Below are positions 1 to 5,948 of a stretch of 10,056 nt of DNA, in pieces. The stretch covers positions 1-10,056 of the forward strand of contig JAUWYD010000024.1 of assembly GCA_030616025.1 (NCBI GenBank), given 5' to 3'. A program made the translations under genes and the position numbers. Numbering within the stretch: the first letter of the stretch is position 1; each line of letters starts with the position of its first letter. The DNA comes from Chloroflexota bacterium. GTDB lineage: Bacteria > Chloroflexota > Anaerolineae > UBA7937 > B3-Chlor. The notes below the pieces were generated by a model. The model worked only from the letters and a program-made list of their open reading frames with translations, did no database searches and had not been told where the DNA came from.

Positions 1-272
1 TGGTGGATTCGCCTTTCCAACCTGGCGACTCTATCCTGGCGTTCGTGAACGGCATGGGGGGAACGCCCATTCCGGAACTCTACATCGTGTACCGCAAGCT
101 GGAGGAGATCTGCCAAAAGAAGGGCCTTGCAATCGCGCGGAACCTGATTGGCACCTACATCACTGCGATTGAGATGCAAGGGGCTTCCATCACCTTACTC
201 AGGATGGACGACGAGATGCTCGGGCTTTGGGATGCTCCCGTCAACACCCCCGGGTTGCGCTGGGGTGCCTAG
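1..272 (+). CDS. dhaK: Dihydroxyacetone kinase DhaK subunit, C-terminal end (5' truncated by window edge)
   Basis: The visible 89 codons are read in the frame beginning at base 3 and end at TAG 270-272; the GTG at base 3 is an internal Val codon, not a start. The protein tail carries DhaK-family hallmarks: a GGTPIPELYIVYRK segment, then ARNLIGTYITA, then ASITLLRMDDE and the terminal LWDAPVNTP followed by LRWG. DhaK binds dihydroxyacetone covalently through a His that would lie upstream of the window, and the phosphoryl donor is ATP or phosphorylated DhaM acting through a DhaL subunit. DhaK proteins are about 330-360 residues, so roughly the last quarter is present. No dhaL or dhaM follows; the next gene is an aldo/keto reductase 177 bases away, so a DhaL partner must be upstream or elsewhere. 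DhaK-like kinases for other ketoses such as erythrulose exist, so the substrate is the likely rather than the proven one. Confidence 0.87.
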   Translation, partial: VDSPFQPGDSILAFVNGMGGTPIPELYIVYRKLEEICQKKGLAIARNLIGTYITAIEMQGASITLLRMDDEMLGLWDAPVNTPGLRWGA

Positions 273-449
273 GGGCCCGGGGAGTGAGCAAATGATCCTC
301 AGAAGGAAGAACTGCGTCTGCATCATGGTCCGCACGCAGGGAGCCAGATAGACGGCCAGTCCAGTCTCTTGTTGTGCGACTACTCCGGGAACCTAGGCAA
401 GCCAACGGCCAACGACGATGAGATCGCTCTGAGAAAGGACGAATTCAGG

Positions 450-1397
450 ATGGAAACCGCACAACTTGGCAAGGATGGTCCGTTGGTCACGCCCATCTGC
501 TTCGGCTGTTGGTCCATGGGTGGCGCGTGGCGTTTCGGATGGGCGGACATCGACAACGACGAGTCGATTGCCGCCGTTCATAAGGCGCTTGACCTGGGTG
601 TCAATTTCTTCGACAACGCGGCCGTCTATGGACTGGGCCACGCAGAGACTGTGCTGGCCGAGGCACTTGGTGACAAGCGCAAGGAGGTAGTCATCGCCAC
701 CAAGTGTGGGGTCTGGTGGTTCGACGATGAGCGCGGGTTCTACCGCAACAGCCTCCCAGCGCAGATCAAGCGGGATTGCGAGGAGAGCCTGCGCCGCCTA
801 CGCACTGACTACATTGACCTCTATCAGATTCACTGGCCCGACGACAAAGTGCCCTGTGACGAGTCCATGAGGGCCCTGCTGGATCTGGTGCAGGACGGGA
901 AGGTCCGTTATGTGGGCGTGTGTAACTACTCCGTTGACCAGATGAGGGAAAGTATGAAGGCAGGCTGGTTCACGTCCTCACAGCCTCCCTACAATATGCT
1001 CCGTCGCGACGTGGAAGTCGACGTATTGCCCCTCTGCCAAGAGAACGACACCGGTGTGATGGCCTACAGCCCGCTGGCATCGGGGATCCTGGCTGGCCAC
1101 TACACGGAAGCCACCACCCTCGGAGAAGGCGACTGGCGCAACGGGGATCCTGCGTTCCAAGGTGAGCGGTTCAAGAGCCATCTCCACAAGGTCGATCACC
1201 TCAGACCCGTCGCGCAGAAGTATGGCAAGACCATGGTGCAGTTAGCGATCGCCTGGGTGTTGAGGCATCCAGCGGCAGACATCGCCATCGTAGGCATGAA
1301 GCGGCCATCTCACGTCGAAGGTGCTGTTGGCGCGGTGGGATGGGAAATCGACGACGAGGATATGGCCCACATCAATGAAATCCTAGCCGCATCCTAG
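450..1397 (+). CDS. Aldo/keto reductase (NADPH-dependent, IolS/YhdN-like)
   Basis: A 315-residue protein of the usual aldo/keto reductase length. ATG 450 is chosen because AAAGGA (434-439) lies 10 bases upstream and because the family fold starts here; the frame is open back to a TTG at 369, but those 27 residues look non-family. The catalytic tetrad is visible: Asp55 and Tyr60 in NFFDNAAVYG, Lys85 in IATKCG and His128 in YQIHWP. The cofactor-binding region GMKRPSHVEGAV lies near residues 282-293. Members reduce aldehydes and ketones with NADPH. In this cluster it could reduce the aldehyde made by the B12 dehydratase (3-hydroxypropanal or propanal), or lactaldehyde or a keto-sugar; that role is inferred from context. 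The stop codon lies in an 11-bp tandem duplication (1380-1401). The next gene starts 122 bases downstream. Confidence 0.9.
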   Translation: METAQLGKDGPLVTPICFGCWSMGGAWRFGWADIDNDESIAAVHKALDLGVNFFDNAAVYGLGHAETVLAEALGDKRKEVVIATKCGVWWFDDERGFYRNSLPAQIKRDCEESLRRLRTDYIDLYQIHWPDDKVPCDESMRALLDLVQDGKVRYVGVCNYSVDQMRESMKAGWFTSSQPPYNMLRRDVEVDVLPLCQENDTGVMAYSPLASGILAGHYTEATTLGEGDWRNGDPAFQGERFKSHLHKVDHLRPVAQKYGKTMVQLAIAWVLRHPAADIAIVGMKRPSHVEGAVGAVGWEIDDEDMAHINEILAAS

Positions 1398-1401
1398 CCG
1401 C
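1380..1401 (+). repeat. 11-bp perfect tandem duplication across the reductase stop codon
   Basis: ATCCTAGCCGC occurs at 1380-1390 and again at 1391-1401 with no spacer. The first copy is read as Ile-Leu-Ala plus two bases of the next Ala codon; the second supplies the TAG stop in another frame. Removing one copy would shift the frame and extend the protein to a TAG about 50 bases further on. Probably a replication-slippage event. Confidence 0.9.
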
Positions 1402-1476
1402 CATTTCTCTGCTCCCGGCTGTTGGACCCGGCGTGCAGAGAGGGCGTCTCTAGCGGCAGAGTGTGGTTGCGCTGGC

Positions 1477-1493
1477 GGCGGCACTGTGCCGCC
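1477..1493 (+). repeat. Compact GC-rich hairpin upstream of the KDG kinase
   Basis: GGCGGCAC (1477-1484) and GTGCCGCC (1486-1493) are perfect reverse complements around a single T, so as RNA about 7 pairs with a 3-base loop. It ends 26 bases before the kinase ATG and 9 bases before the Shine-Dalgarno region. There is no T-run after it, so it is not a standard intrinsic terminator. It may be a leader hairpin, an mRNA-stability element or an operator; the sequence does not decide. Confidence 0.6.
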
Positions 1494-1519
1494 CGAGTCT
1501 CTGGAGGGAAGGACCAGAT

Positions 1520-2506
1520 ATGTACGACATTGTTACACTCGGTGAGGCGATGCTCCGCTTCACACCGCCCGATTATCAGCGATTGGAGCAGGCGACTTCT
1601 TTCGAGGTCAATGTCAGCGGCTCTGAGCTGAACACCAGTTGGGGCACCGCTCGGCTGGGTCTTCACACAACCTGGGTGTCGCGCTTGGTCGACAATCCGA
1701 TGGGGCGCATGATCGCCAGCAAGGCGCGCGAAATGGGTGTTGACGCCTCACATGTCCAGTGGACGCCGAAGGGTCGAGTTGGCCTATACTACTGCGAGAT
1801 GGGGGCCTCTACCCGTGCCAGCCGGGTGTACTACGACAGAAAAGGCTCTGCCACGAGCCAGATGAAGCCAGGCACGGTTGACTGGGCGGCTATCTTGGAC
1901 GGTGCCAGGGTCTTCCACGTTAGCGGCATCACACCTGCACTGAGTGCCGATTGCAGGGTGGTCACGGAGGAGGCTATCAGGGCTGCGAAGCTAGCCGGCT
2001 GTCTGGTCAGTTTCGATATGAACTACCGCTCCCGACTGTGGTCCCCCACGGAAGCGCGTGATTGTATCGAAGCGCTCCTTCCTCGCGTGGACATCCTGTT
2101 AACTACATCGGACGATACATCGATAGTGTTTGGCGTGGAGGGCGAGCCAGCCGACATCGCGGGCAAATTTGTGGATGAGTACGGCTTGAAGGTGGCCGTG
2201 CTTACGATCCGGGAGGCACCCTCGGTACTGAGGGGCAAGTGGAGCAGCGTCGCCGTCACCGATGATGGGCAGATCTACGCCAGCCATGCGAAGATCGACT
2301 TGGAGTTGATCGACCGAGTCGGTTCTGGCGATGCGTATGACGCCGGCTTTCTGTACGGATTCCTGACCGGCGACGTGCCCAAGGCTGTACGCTACGGGGA
2401 CGCGATGTCGGCGATCAAGCACTCTGTCCCTGGCGATCATTCCTGGATCACTTTGGAAGAGGTAGAGGCGCACGTAGAGGGGCTACGTACCAAGATTGTG
2501 CGCTGA
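1520..2506 (+). CDS. kdgK: 2-keto-3-deoxygluconate kinase (PfkB family)
   Basis: A 328-residue PfkB sugar kinase that would phosphorylate 2-keto-3-deoxygluconate to KDPG with ATP, the step before the aldolase at 8111. ATG 1520 is chosen for the GGAGG/AAGGA stretch (1503-1513) and because MYDIVTLGEAMLRF is the family N-terminus; the open frame back to 1463 lacks a ribosome site. Visible motifs are SGSELN (33-38, the sugar-side motif), GLYYCEMGASTRASRVYYDR (88-107, typical of KDG kinases such as the Thermotoga type), FDMNYRSRLW (165-174), the anion-hole and catalytic motif DRVGSGDAYDAG with Asp271 as the base, and IKHSVPGD (299-306), also KDG-kinase-like. Odd: the N-x-x-E motif, expected after VDILL, reads T196-S-D-D199, so the Asn is replaced. 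The substrate call rests on the motifs plus the nearby KDPG aldolase; a kinase for a related keto-deoxy sugar acid remains possible. Confidence 0.88.
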   Translation: MYDIVTLGEAMLRFTPPDYQRLEQATSFEVNVSGSELNTSWGTARLGLHTTWVSRLVDNPMGRMIASKAREMGVDASHVQWTPKGRVGLYYCEMGASTRASRVYYDRKGSATSQMKPGTVDWAAILDGARVFHVSGITPALSADCRVVTEEAIRAAKLAGCLVSFDMNYRSRLWSPTEARDCIEALLPRVDILLTTSDDTSIVFGVEGEPADIAGKFVDEYGLKVAVLTIREAPSVLRGKWSSVAVTDDGQIYASHAKIDLELIDRVGSGDAYDAGFLYGFLTGDVPKAVRYGDAMSAIKHSVPGDHSWITLEEVEAHVEGLRTKIVR

Positions 2507-2584
2507 ACTCTGGAGGAGGAAGTCGCGCGTAGTAACGATGAAGCCCCCAGCGTCCTTGATCAATATGTGGCCCTGAGAGATGGG

Positions 2585-2674
2585 CTTGCCCCCACCCCAG
2601 GTATGGCTGAAGCCTGCCGGTGGTGTGACTTCCGAGAATCCCCCTGACCTCGTCTTCTTGCTGGTGGGGGCAAG
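2585..2674 (+). repeat. 12-bp perfect inverted repeat with 66-base spacer
   Basis: CTTGCCCCCACC (2585-2596) and GGTGGGGGCAAG (2663-2674) are exact reverse complements in the gap between kdgK and the lipoprotein gene. The right arm lies inside the -35/-10 region of the promoter at 2658-2686. No T-run follows. It could form a long-range stem in a kdgK read-through transcript, or mark the ends of a small element. Confidence 0.75.
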
Positions 2675-2686
2675 GTGCGTTACAAT
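2658..2686 (+). promoter_or_regulatory. Sigma70-like promoter for the lipoprotein gene
   Basis: TTGCTG (2658-2663) and TACAAT (2681-2686) are separated by 17 bases, the ideal spacing; the -10 matches five of six consensus bases and the -35 three. Transcription would start near 2693, leaving a leader of about 40 bases before the ATG at 2733. It suggests the lipoprotein gene is transcribed independently of kdgK. Confidence 0.55.
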
Positions 2687-2732
2687 AGGTGAATGAGAGA
2701 CGGTAGGAGGCCAATCACACAAGGAGTGGACA

Positions 2733-3026
2733 ATGACAAAACGATGCAGGTTGCTTCCGATTGTTGCGCTACTAGCTGTGCTGCTGCTCGCAGCATGCCA
2801 GACGGGGGCGCCAGGCGGTCAGGTTACCATCAAATGTGACGACTGTGAGACGGTGCAACTGTGGGACACCTCCCACGCGACTCGACTCGTCGGCGAAGTA
2901 AAGCCCGGTGATACGGGAGTGGCTACAGAGAAGGCCTGGAGTGCGTTGCAGGGCTGCAACTTCTTCTATGTCGTCATCGGTGACCAGGAAGGCTGGGTAT
3001 GTGATAAGTACTTGGATTTCAGATAA
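2733..3026 (+). CDS. Small lipoprotein with SH3-like C-terminal part
   Basis: A 97-residue protein with a textbook lipoprotein signal: positive start (K3, R4, R6), a hydrophobic core (residues 7-19) and lipobox L19-A-A-C22, so Cys22 would be lipidated and the mature protein (76 residues) membrane-anchored outside the cytoplasm. Start ATG 2733 is supported by AAGGAG at 2721-2726. The mature part has a CDDC pair (35, 38) and two further Cys (75, 90), enough for two disulfides. The pattern VQLWDT, then VGEVKPGDTG, then GWVCDKYLDF resembles bacterial SH3-like (SH3b) domains, where the last segment is the usual 'G-W-V-x-x-x-Y-L' ending. No enzymatic function is suggested. It has its own promoter and appears unrelated to the sugar genes on either side. 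Confidence 0.82.
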   Translation: MTKRCRLLPIVALLAVLLLAACQTGAPGGQVTIKCDDCETVQLWDTSHATRLVGEVKPGDTGVATEKAWSALQGCNFFYVVIGDQEGWVCDKYLDFR

Positions 3027-3033
3027 TCGTGGT

Positions 3034-3044
3034 CTTAGTCTAAG
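3034..3044. promoter_or_regulatory. Short dyad upstream of the dehydratase (possible operator)
   Basis: CTTAG-T-CTAAG is an 11-base perfect dyad about 150 bases before the dehydratase start. A TTGACG (3058-3063) that could be a -35 lies just downstream, but no good -10 is found at the matching distance. A regulator site is possible; support is only symmetry and position. Confidence 0.25.
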
Positions 3045-3089
3045 CGCTACGCAGGGCTTGACGCCGAAGTCAGCAACTCCATCAACCGG

Positions 3090-3124
3090 GGCATAGAGCG
3101 TTGCTCTGCCGATGCGCGCTTTTT
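3090..3124 (+). terminator. Possible intrinsic terminator after the lipoprotein gene
   Basis: GGC (3090-3092) with AGAGC (3095-3099), loop GTT, then GCTCT-GCC (3103-3110) forms an 8-pair stem with a two-base bulge; a run of five T (3120-3124) follows, but 10 bases beyond the stem rather than adjacent. The separation makes it a weak candidate. If real it would end the lipoprotein transcript and require a separate start for the dehydratase. Confidence 0.35.
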
Positions 3125-3185
3125 CTTTGGTAACTGATCTCCTGCAACATGGTGGCCAGACTCACGTGTAGCTCAACGAAGGATG

Positions 3186-3192
3186 AAGGAGG
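3186..3192 (+). promoter_or_regulatory. Ribosome binding site that fixes the GTG start of the dehydratase
   Basis: AAGGAGG lies 4 bases before GTG 3197. The alternative in-frame ATG at 3149 has no comparable site and would add 16 residues not found in the family, so this site decides the start. Confidence 0.8.
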
Positions 3193-3196
3193 CGCT

Positions 3197-5419
3197 GTGC
3201 GTTCCAAGCGTTTTGAGAAACTTGCGAAACGACCGGTCAACCGAGAGACTTTCATCAAGCCGTGGCCTGAGGTCGGACTGATCGCCGTCGACAGCCCTCT
3301 CGACCCCTCGCCCAGCGTGGAGATCGAGAATGGGGTTGTGGTCGAGATGGACCGCGTGGGGTGTGAGGAGTTCGACTTGATCGACCATTTCATCGCCCAA
3401 CACGCTCTCAATCTCGGTGTGGCCGAGCGCGCGATGGCCACACCCTCAGGCGAGATCGCGCGCATGCTGGTTGACATCAACGTGCCACGTGCTACAATCC
3501 TCGAACTGGCAAGCGGCTGCACGCCCGCAAAACTGGTGGAGATCGTCCAGCAGATGAGCGTGCTGGAGATGATGATGGGACTGGCCAAGATGCGCGCCCG
3601 GCGCACCCCAGCCAACCAAGCCCACGCCACCAACCGCAAGGAGCACCCAGCGCTCCTGTCTGCCGACGCCGCGGAGGGTGCTCTGCGCGGGTTCGCAGAG
3701 GTCGAGACCACGGTCGGCGTGACCCGCTACGCGCCGCTCAACGCGCTCGCTGTGCTCGTGGGCTCACAGACCGGGCGCGGAGGGGTGTTGACTCAATGCG
3801 CTGTAGAAGAGGCCGTCAACCTGCGGTTGGGCTTCAAGGGTCTAACCAGCTATTCTGAAACGCTGTCAGTCTATGGCACTGAGGATACCTTCATCGATGG
3901 CGATGATACGCCGTGGTCCAAGGCCTTCCTAGGGGCGGCCTACGCCAGTCGAGGGGTCAAGACCCGCTACACCTCAGGCACGGGCGCCGCAGCCCTGATG
4001 GGCCACTCAGAGGGCAAGTCGATGCTGTACCTCGAAGCGCGGTGTCTGTTGATCACGCGCGGCGCGGGCAGCCAGGGCACGCAGAACGGCTCGATTAGTT
4101 GCATCGCCCTGCCCGAATCGCTGCCCGGCGGCGTGCGTGCCGTTTTGGCGGAGAACTTGATCGCCATGATGCTGGGCTTGGAGGTGGCTTCCGGCAACGA
4201 TGCGCTGGCTTCCCACTCAGAGATGCGCAAGACCGCCAAGCTCATGCTTCAATTCATCCCTGGCACTGACTTCATCACTTCGGGCTATGGGGCTATCCCG
4301 CGCTACGACAACATGTTTGGCGGTGGCAACTTCGATGTAACTGAGCTTGATGACTGGTACGTGCTGCAGCGCGACATGCAGATCGACGGCGGTCTCACGC
4401 CCGTCACCGAAGAGCAAGTGTTGCACGTGCGTGAGCGTGCGGCGCGAGCGATCCAGGCTGTGTTTGACGGACTAGGCTTCCCCCCCATTAGCGAGGCCGA
4501 GGTTGAGGCAGCCACTACGGCCTATGACAGCGCTGACATGCCCGACCGTGATAAGGTGGCTGACATCGGAGCTGCGCACAAGTTGCTCTACGGGCCACTG
4601 ACCGTTGTGGAGGTCATCCGCATCCTGGAAGAGGCTGGCTTTCACGACGTGGCGGCCAACGTCCTGGAAATGCAGCGGCAACGTGTGATCGGCGATTACC
4701 TCCAGCCAGCAGCCATCTTCGGTGATGACTTCCAGGTGTTGAGCGTGGTGACCGACCCTAATGATTACCAGGGTCCGGGCACCGGCTATCGCGTGGAAGG
4801 CGAGCGCTGGTCCGTTTTGCAGAGCCTGCCGCAGGCCTGGGAACCGCGCACCTACCTGAAGAGCGTCGGCGCTGTCCAGGAGAGCATGTGGCTAGAGGAG
4901 ATCGGCCCTGCCGAGCGAGGCAACCAGGTCGAGATCGTCATCGCCCTCGGTCCAGCCTTCGGCGCCGAGATCAGCCACACCATCGGCGGATTGGACCACC
5001 GTGACGTGCTATCCGCCGTGCTGCAGGGCATTCAAGGCGAGGGTGTTCCCGCGCGGGTGGTGCGCGCCCATCACACTTCGGACTGCGCCTTTATCGGCTA
5101 CGCGGGTGCACAATTGAGCGGCTCCGGCGTCGCCGTCGGGATGCAGTCAAAGGGGACGACCGTCATCCACCAGCGCGACCTTGCTCCCCTCGATAACCTG
5201 GAGCTATTATCGCAGGCACCCAACTTTGACCTAGACACCTACCGACAGATCGGGCGAAACGCTGCCCGCTACGCGAGCGGGGAGTCGACCATCCCTGTAT
5301 CGACCAAGATCGATAACACTGCGCGTCTGCGGCTAATCGTCCAAACGACGCTGCTACACCTGTATGAGACGCAACAGGTTGAGCGCGACCGCCCACCCAC
5401 CGAACTGCGTGTGTCCTGA
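3197..5419 (+). CDS. Coenzyme B12-dependent diol/glycerol dehydratase, fused large (alpha) and medium (beta) subunits
   Basis: A 740-residue protein converting a 1,2-diol or glycerol to an aldehyde (propane-1,2-diol to propanal, glycerol to 3-hydroxypropanal) by adenosylcobalamin radical chemistry in the cytoplasm. Residues 1 to about 550 match the PduC/DhaB large subunit from MRSKRFE onward; residues about 566-740 match the core of PduD/DhaB medium subunit (VIALGPAFG, RLSGSG-like QLSGSGVAVG, QSKGTTVIHQ, then LELLSQAP, TYRQIGRNAARYA and a final ELRV). By ungapped comparison with my recollection of the Klebsiella oxytoca alpha subunit, active-site residues Gln141, His143, Glu170, Glu221, Gln296, Asp335 and Ser362 are all present. 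Ser301 is kept; residue 336 is Ala where K. oxytoca has Gln. The join (about 551-565) is a short linker, and the beta part lacks the usual N-terminal extension of about 45 residues. Separate alpha and beta genes are the norm. The small subunit follows after 12 bases. Whether diol or glycerol is preferred cannot be read from the sequence. Confidence 0.93.
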   Translation: MRSKRFEKLAKRPVNRETFIKPWPEVGLIAVDSPLDPSPSVEIENGVVVEMDRVGCEEFDLIDHFIAQHALNLGVAERAMATPSGEIARMLVDINVPRATILELASGCTPAKLVEIVQQMSVLEMMMGLAKMRARRTPANQAHATNRKEHPALLSADAAEGALRGFAEVETTVGVTRYAPLNALAVLVGSQTGRGGVLTQCAVEEAVNLRLGFKGLTSYSETLSVYGTEDTFIDGDDTPWSKAFLGAAYASRGVKTRYTSGTGAAALMGHSEGKSMLYLEARCLLITRGAGSQGTQNGSISCIALPESLPGGVRAVLAENLIAMMLGLEVASGNDALASHSEMRKTAKLMLQFIPGTDFITSGYGAIPRYDNMFGGGNFDVTELDDWYVLQRDMQIDGGLTPVTEEQVLHVRERAARAIQAVFDGLGFPPISEAEVEAATTAYDSADMPDRDKVADIGAAHKLLYGPLTVVEVIRILEEAGFHDVAANVLEMQRQRVIGDYLQPAAIFGDDFQVLSVVTDPNDYQGPGTGYRVEGERWSVLQSLPQAWEPRTYLKSVGAVQESMWLEEIGPAERGNQVEIVIALGPAFGAEISHTIGGLDHRDVLSAVLQGIQGEGVPARVVRAHHTSDCAFIGYAGAQLSGSGVAVGMQSKGTTVIHQRDLAPLDNLELLSQAPNFDLDTYRQIGRNAARYASGESTIPVSTKIDNTARLRLIVQTTLLHLYETQQVERDRPPTELRVS
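4878..4888 (+). promoter_or_regulatory. Possible internal translation start at the alpha/beta junction
   Basis: AGGAG (4878-4882) precedes an in-frame ATG (4886-4888, Met564) by three bases, exactly where the medium-subunit homology begins. Initiation here would yield a free 177-residue beta subunit. It may be a relic of once-separate genes or a working second start; the spacing is shorter than ideal. Confidence 0.35.
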
Positions 5420-5431
5420 AGGGAATACACC

Positions 5432-5869
5432 ATGGCAAAGAACACCGTGCGTACTGCGACCGGGCGCACTCTGGATGATCTCAACATCGAGGCCGTTCGT
5501 GCCGGTGAATTGACGGCTGAGGATTTTCGCATCAGCGGCGAGACGTTGCGCCACCAGGCTGAGGCAGCTGAGGCCGCGGGCTACTGGCAGGTTGCCGAGA
5601 ACCTGCGTCGTGCTGCTGAATTGACTGGTGTCTCCAACCAGGAGGTCTTCGATATCTATGATGCGCTACGGCCAGGCCGCTGCACATATGACAATCTGAC
5701 GGCACTAGCTGACCGCCTCGAAAAAGGGCTCGCTGCGCCCCTGACGGCTGCCTTTGTGCGCGAGGCCGCCGAGGTCTACCAGGAACGGGGCATTCTCAGG
5801 GATTCTGACTCTTCCGCAAAGCGGCGGATGAGTGTGGCGAAGGGTGACCCTCACGAAGGTGCTTCGTAG
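5432..5869 (+). CDS. Diol/glycerol dehydratase small (gamma) subunit
   Basis: A 145-residue protein matching PduE/DhaC-type small subunits: RTLDDL (12-17), ELTAEDFRISGETLRHQAE (26-44), LRRAAELTGVS (58-68), IYDALRP (75-81), LTALADRLE (89-97) and AAFVREAAEVYQERG (106-120). The gamma subunit wraps the alpha barrel and completes the (alpha-beta-gamma)2 holoenzyme. ATG 5432 has AAGGGA (5419-5424) overlapping the previous stop, 12 bases between genes, so the two are translationally linked. Compared with the about 173-residue microcompartment PduE, the N-terminal extension is missing and the protein starts near the conserved core, like soluble glycerol dehydratases. A Ser/Lys/Arg-rich tail of about 23 residues (123-145) extends beyond the usual end. 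No reactivase (DdrA/DdrB, DhaF/DhaG) follows; a cupin starts 79 bases on. Confidence 0.92.
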   Translation: MAKNTVRTATGRTLDDLNIEAVRAGELTAEDFRISGETLRHQAEAAEAAGYWQVAENLRRAAELTGVSNQEVFDIYDALRPGRCTYDNLTALADRLEKGLAAPLTAAFVREAAEVYQERGILRDSDSSAKRRMSVAKGDPHEGAS

Positions 5870-5934
5870 TCAAATGATCTGAGGCCGAGGAGATGGAGGC
5901 TGCCTTCACTGAACCACCAGAAACCTGAACGGGA

Positions 5935-5940
5935 AAGGAG
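5935..5940 (+). promoter_or_regulatory. Ribosome binding site deciding the TTG start of the cupin gene
   Basis: AAGGAG lies 8 bases before TTG 5949. No in-frame ATG or GTG lies close by, so TTG is the likely start. Confidence 0.7.
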
Positions 5941-5948
5941 CAAGCAAG

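Noticed and set aside
369..449. TTG 369 as start of the aldo/keto reductase
   Set aside because: The 27 extra residues do not resemble the family, and ATG 450 has a ribosome site.
2483..2722. 79-codon open frame on the - strand in the kdgK-lipoprotein spacer, with a protein-like stretch around GKPISQGHILIKDAGG
   Set aside because: It runs into kdgK, has no clear ribosome site or recognisable family, and overlaps a promoter and inverted repeat on the + strand. Kept only as a remote possibility of a relic.
3027..3196. Possible cobalamin riboswitch before the B12 dehydratase
   Set aside because: The leader is short and I cannot find a convincing B12-box or conserved core; GGCCAGACTC near 3153 is only a superficial resemblance. 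A covariance-model search would settle it.
3149..3196. Upstream ATG 3149 as dehydratase start
   Set aside because: No Shine-Dalgarno site, and the 16 extra residues are outside the family; GTG 3197 gives the conserved MRSKRFE N-terminus.
3082..3711. Long - strand frame (209 codons) opposite the dehydratase, and similar ones opposite the FGGY kinase and cupin
   Set aside because: Shadow frames of strongly conserved + strand genes, with low-complexity composition and no family features.
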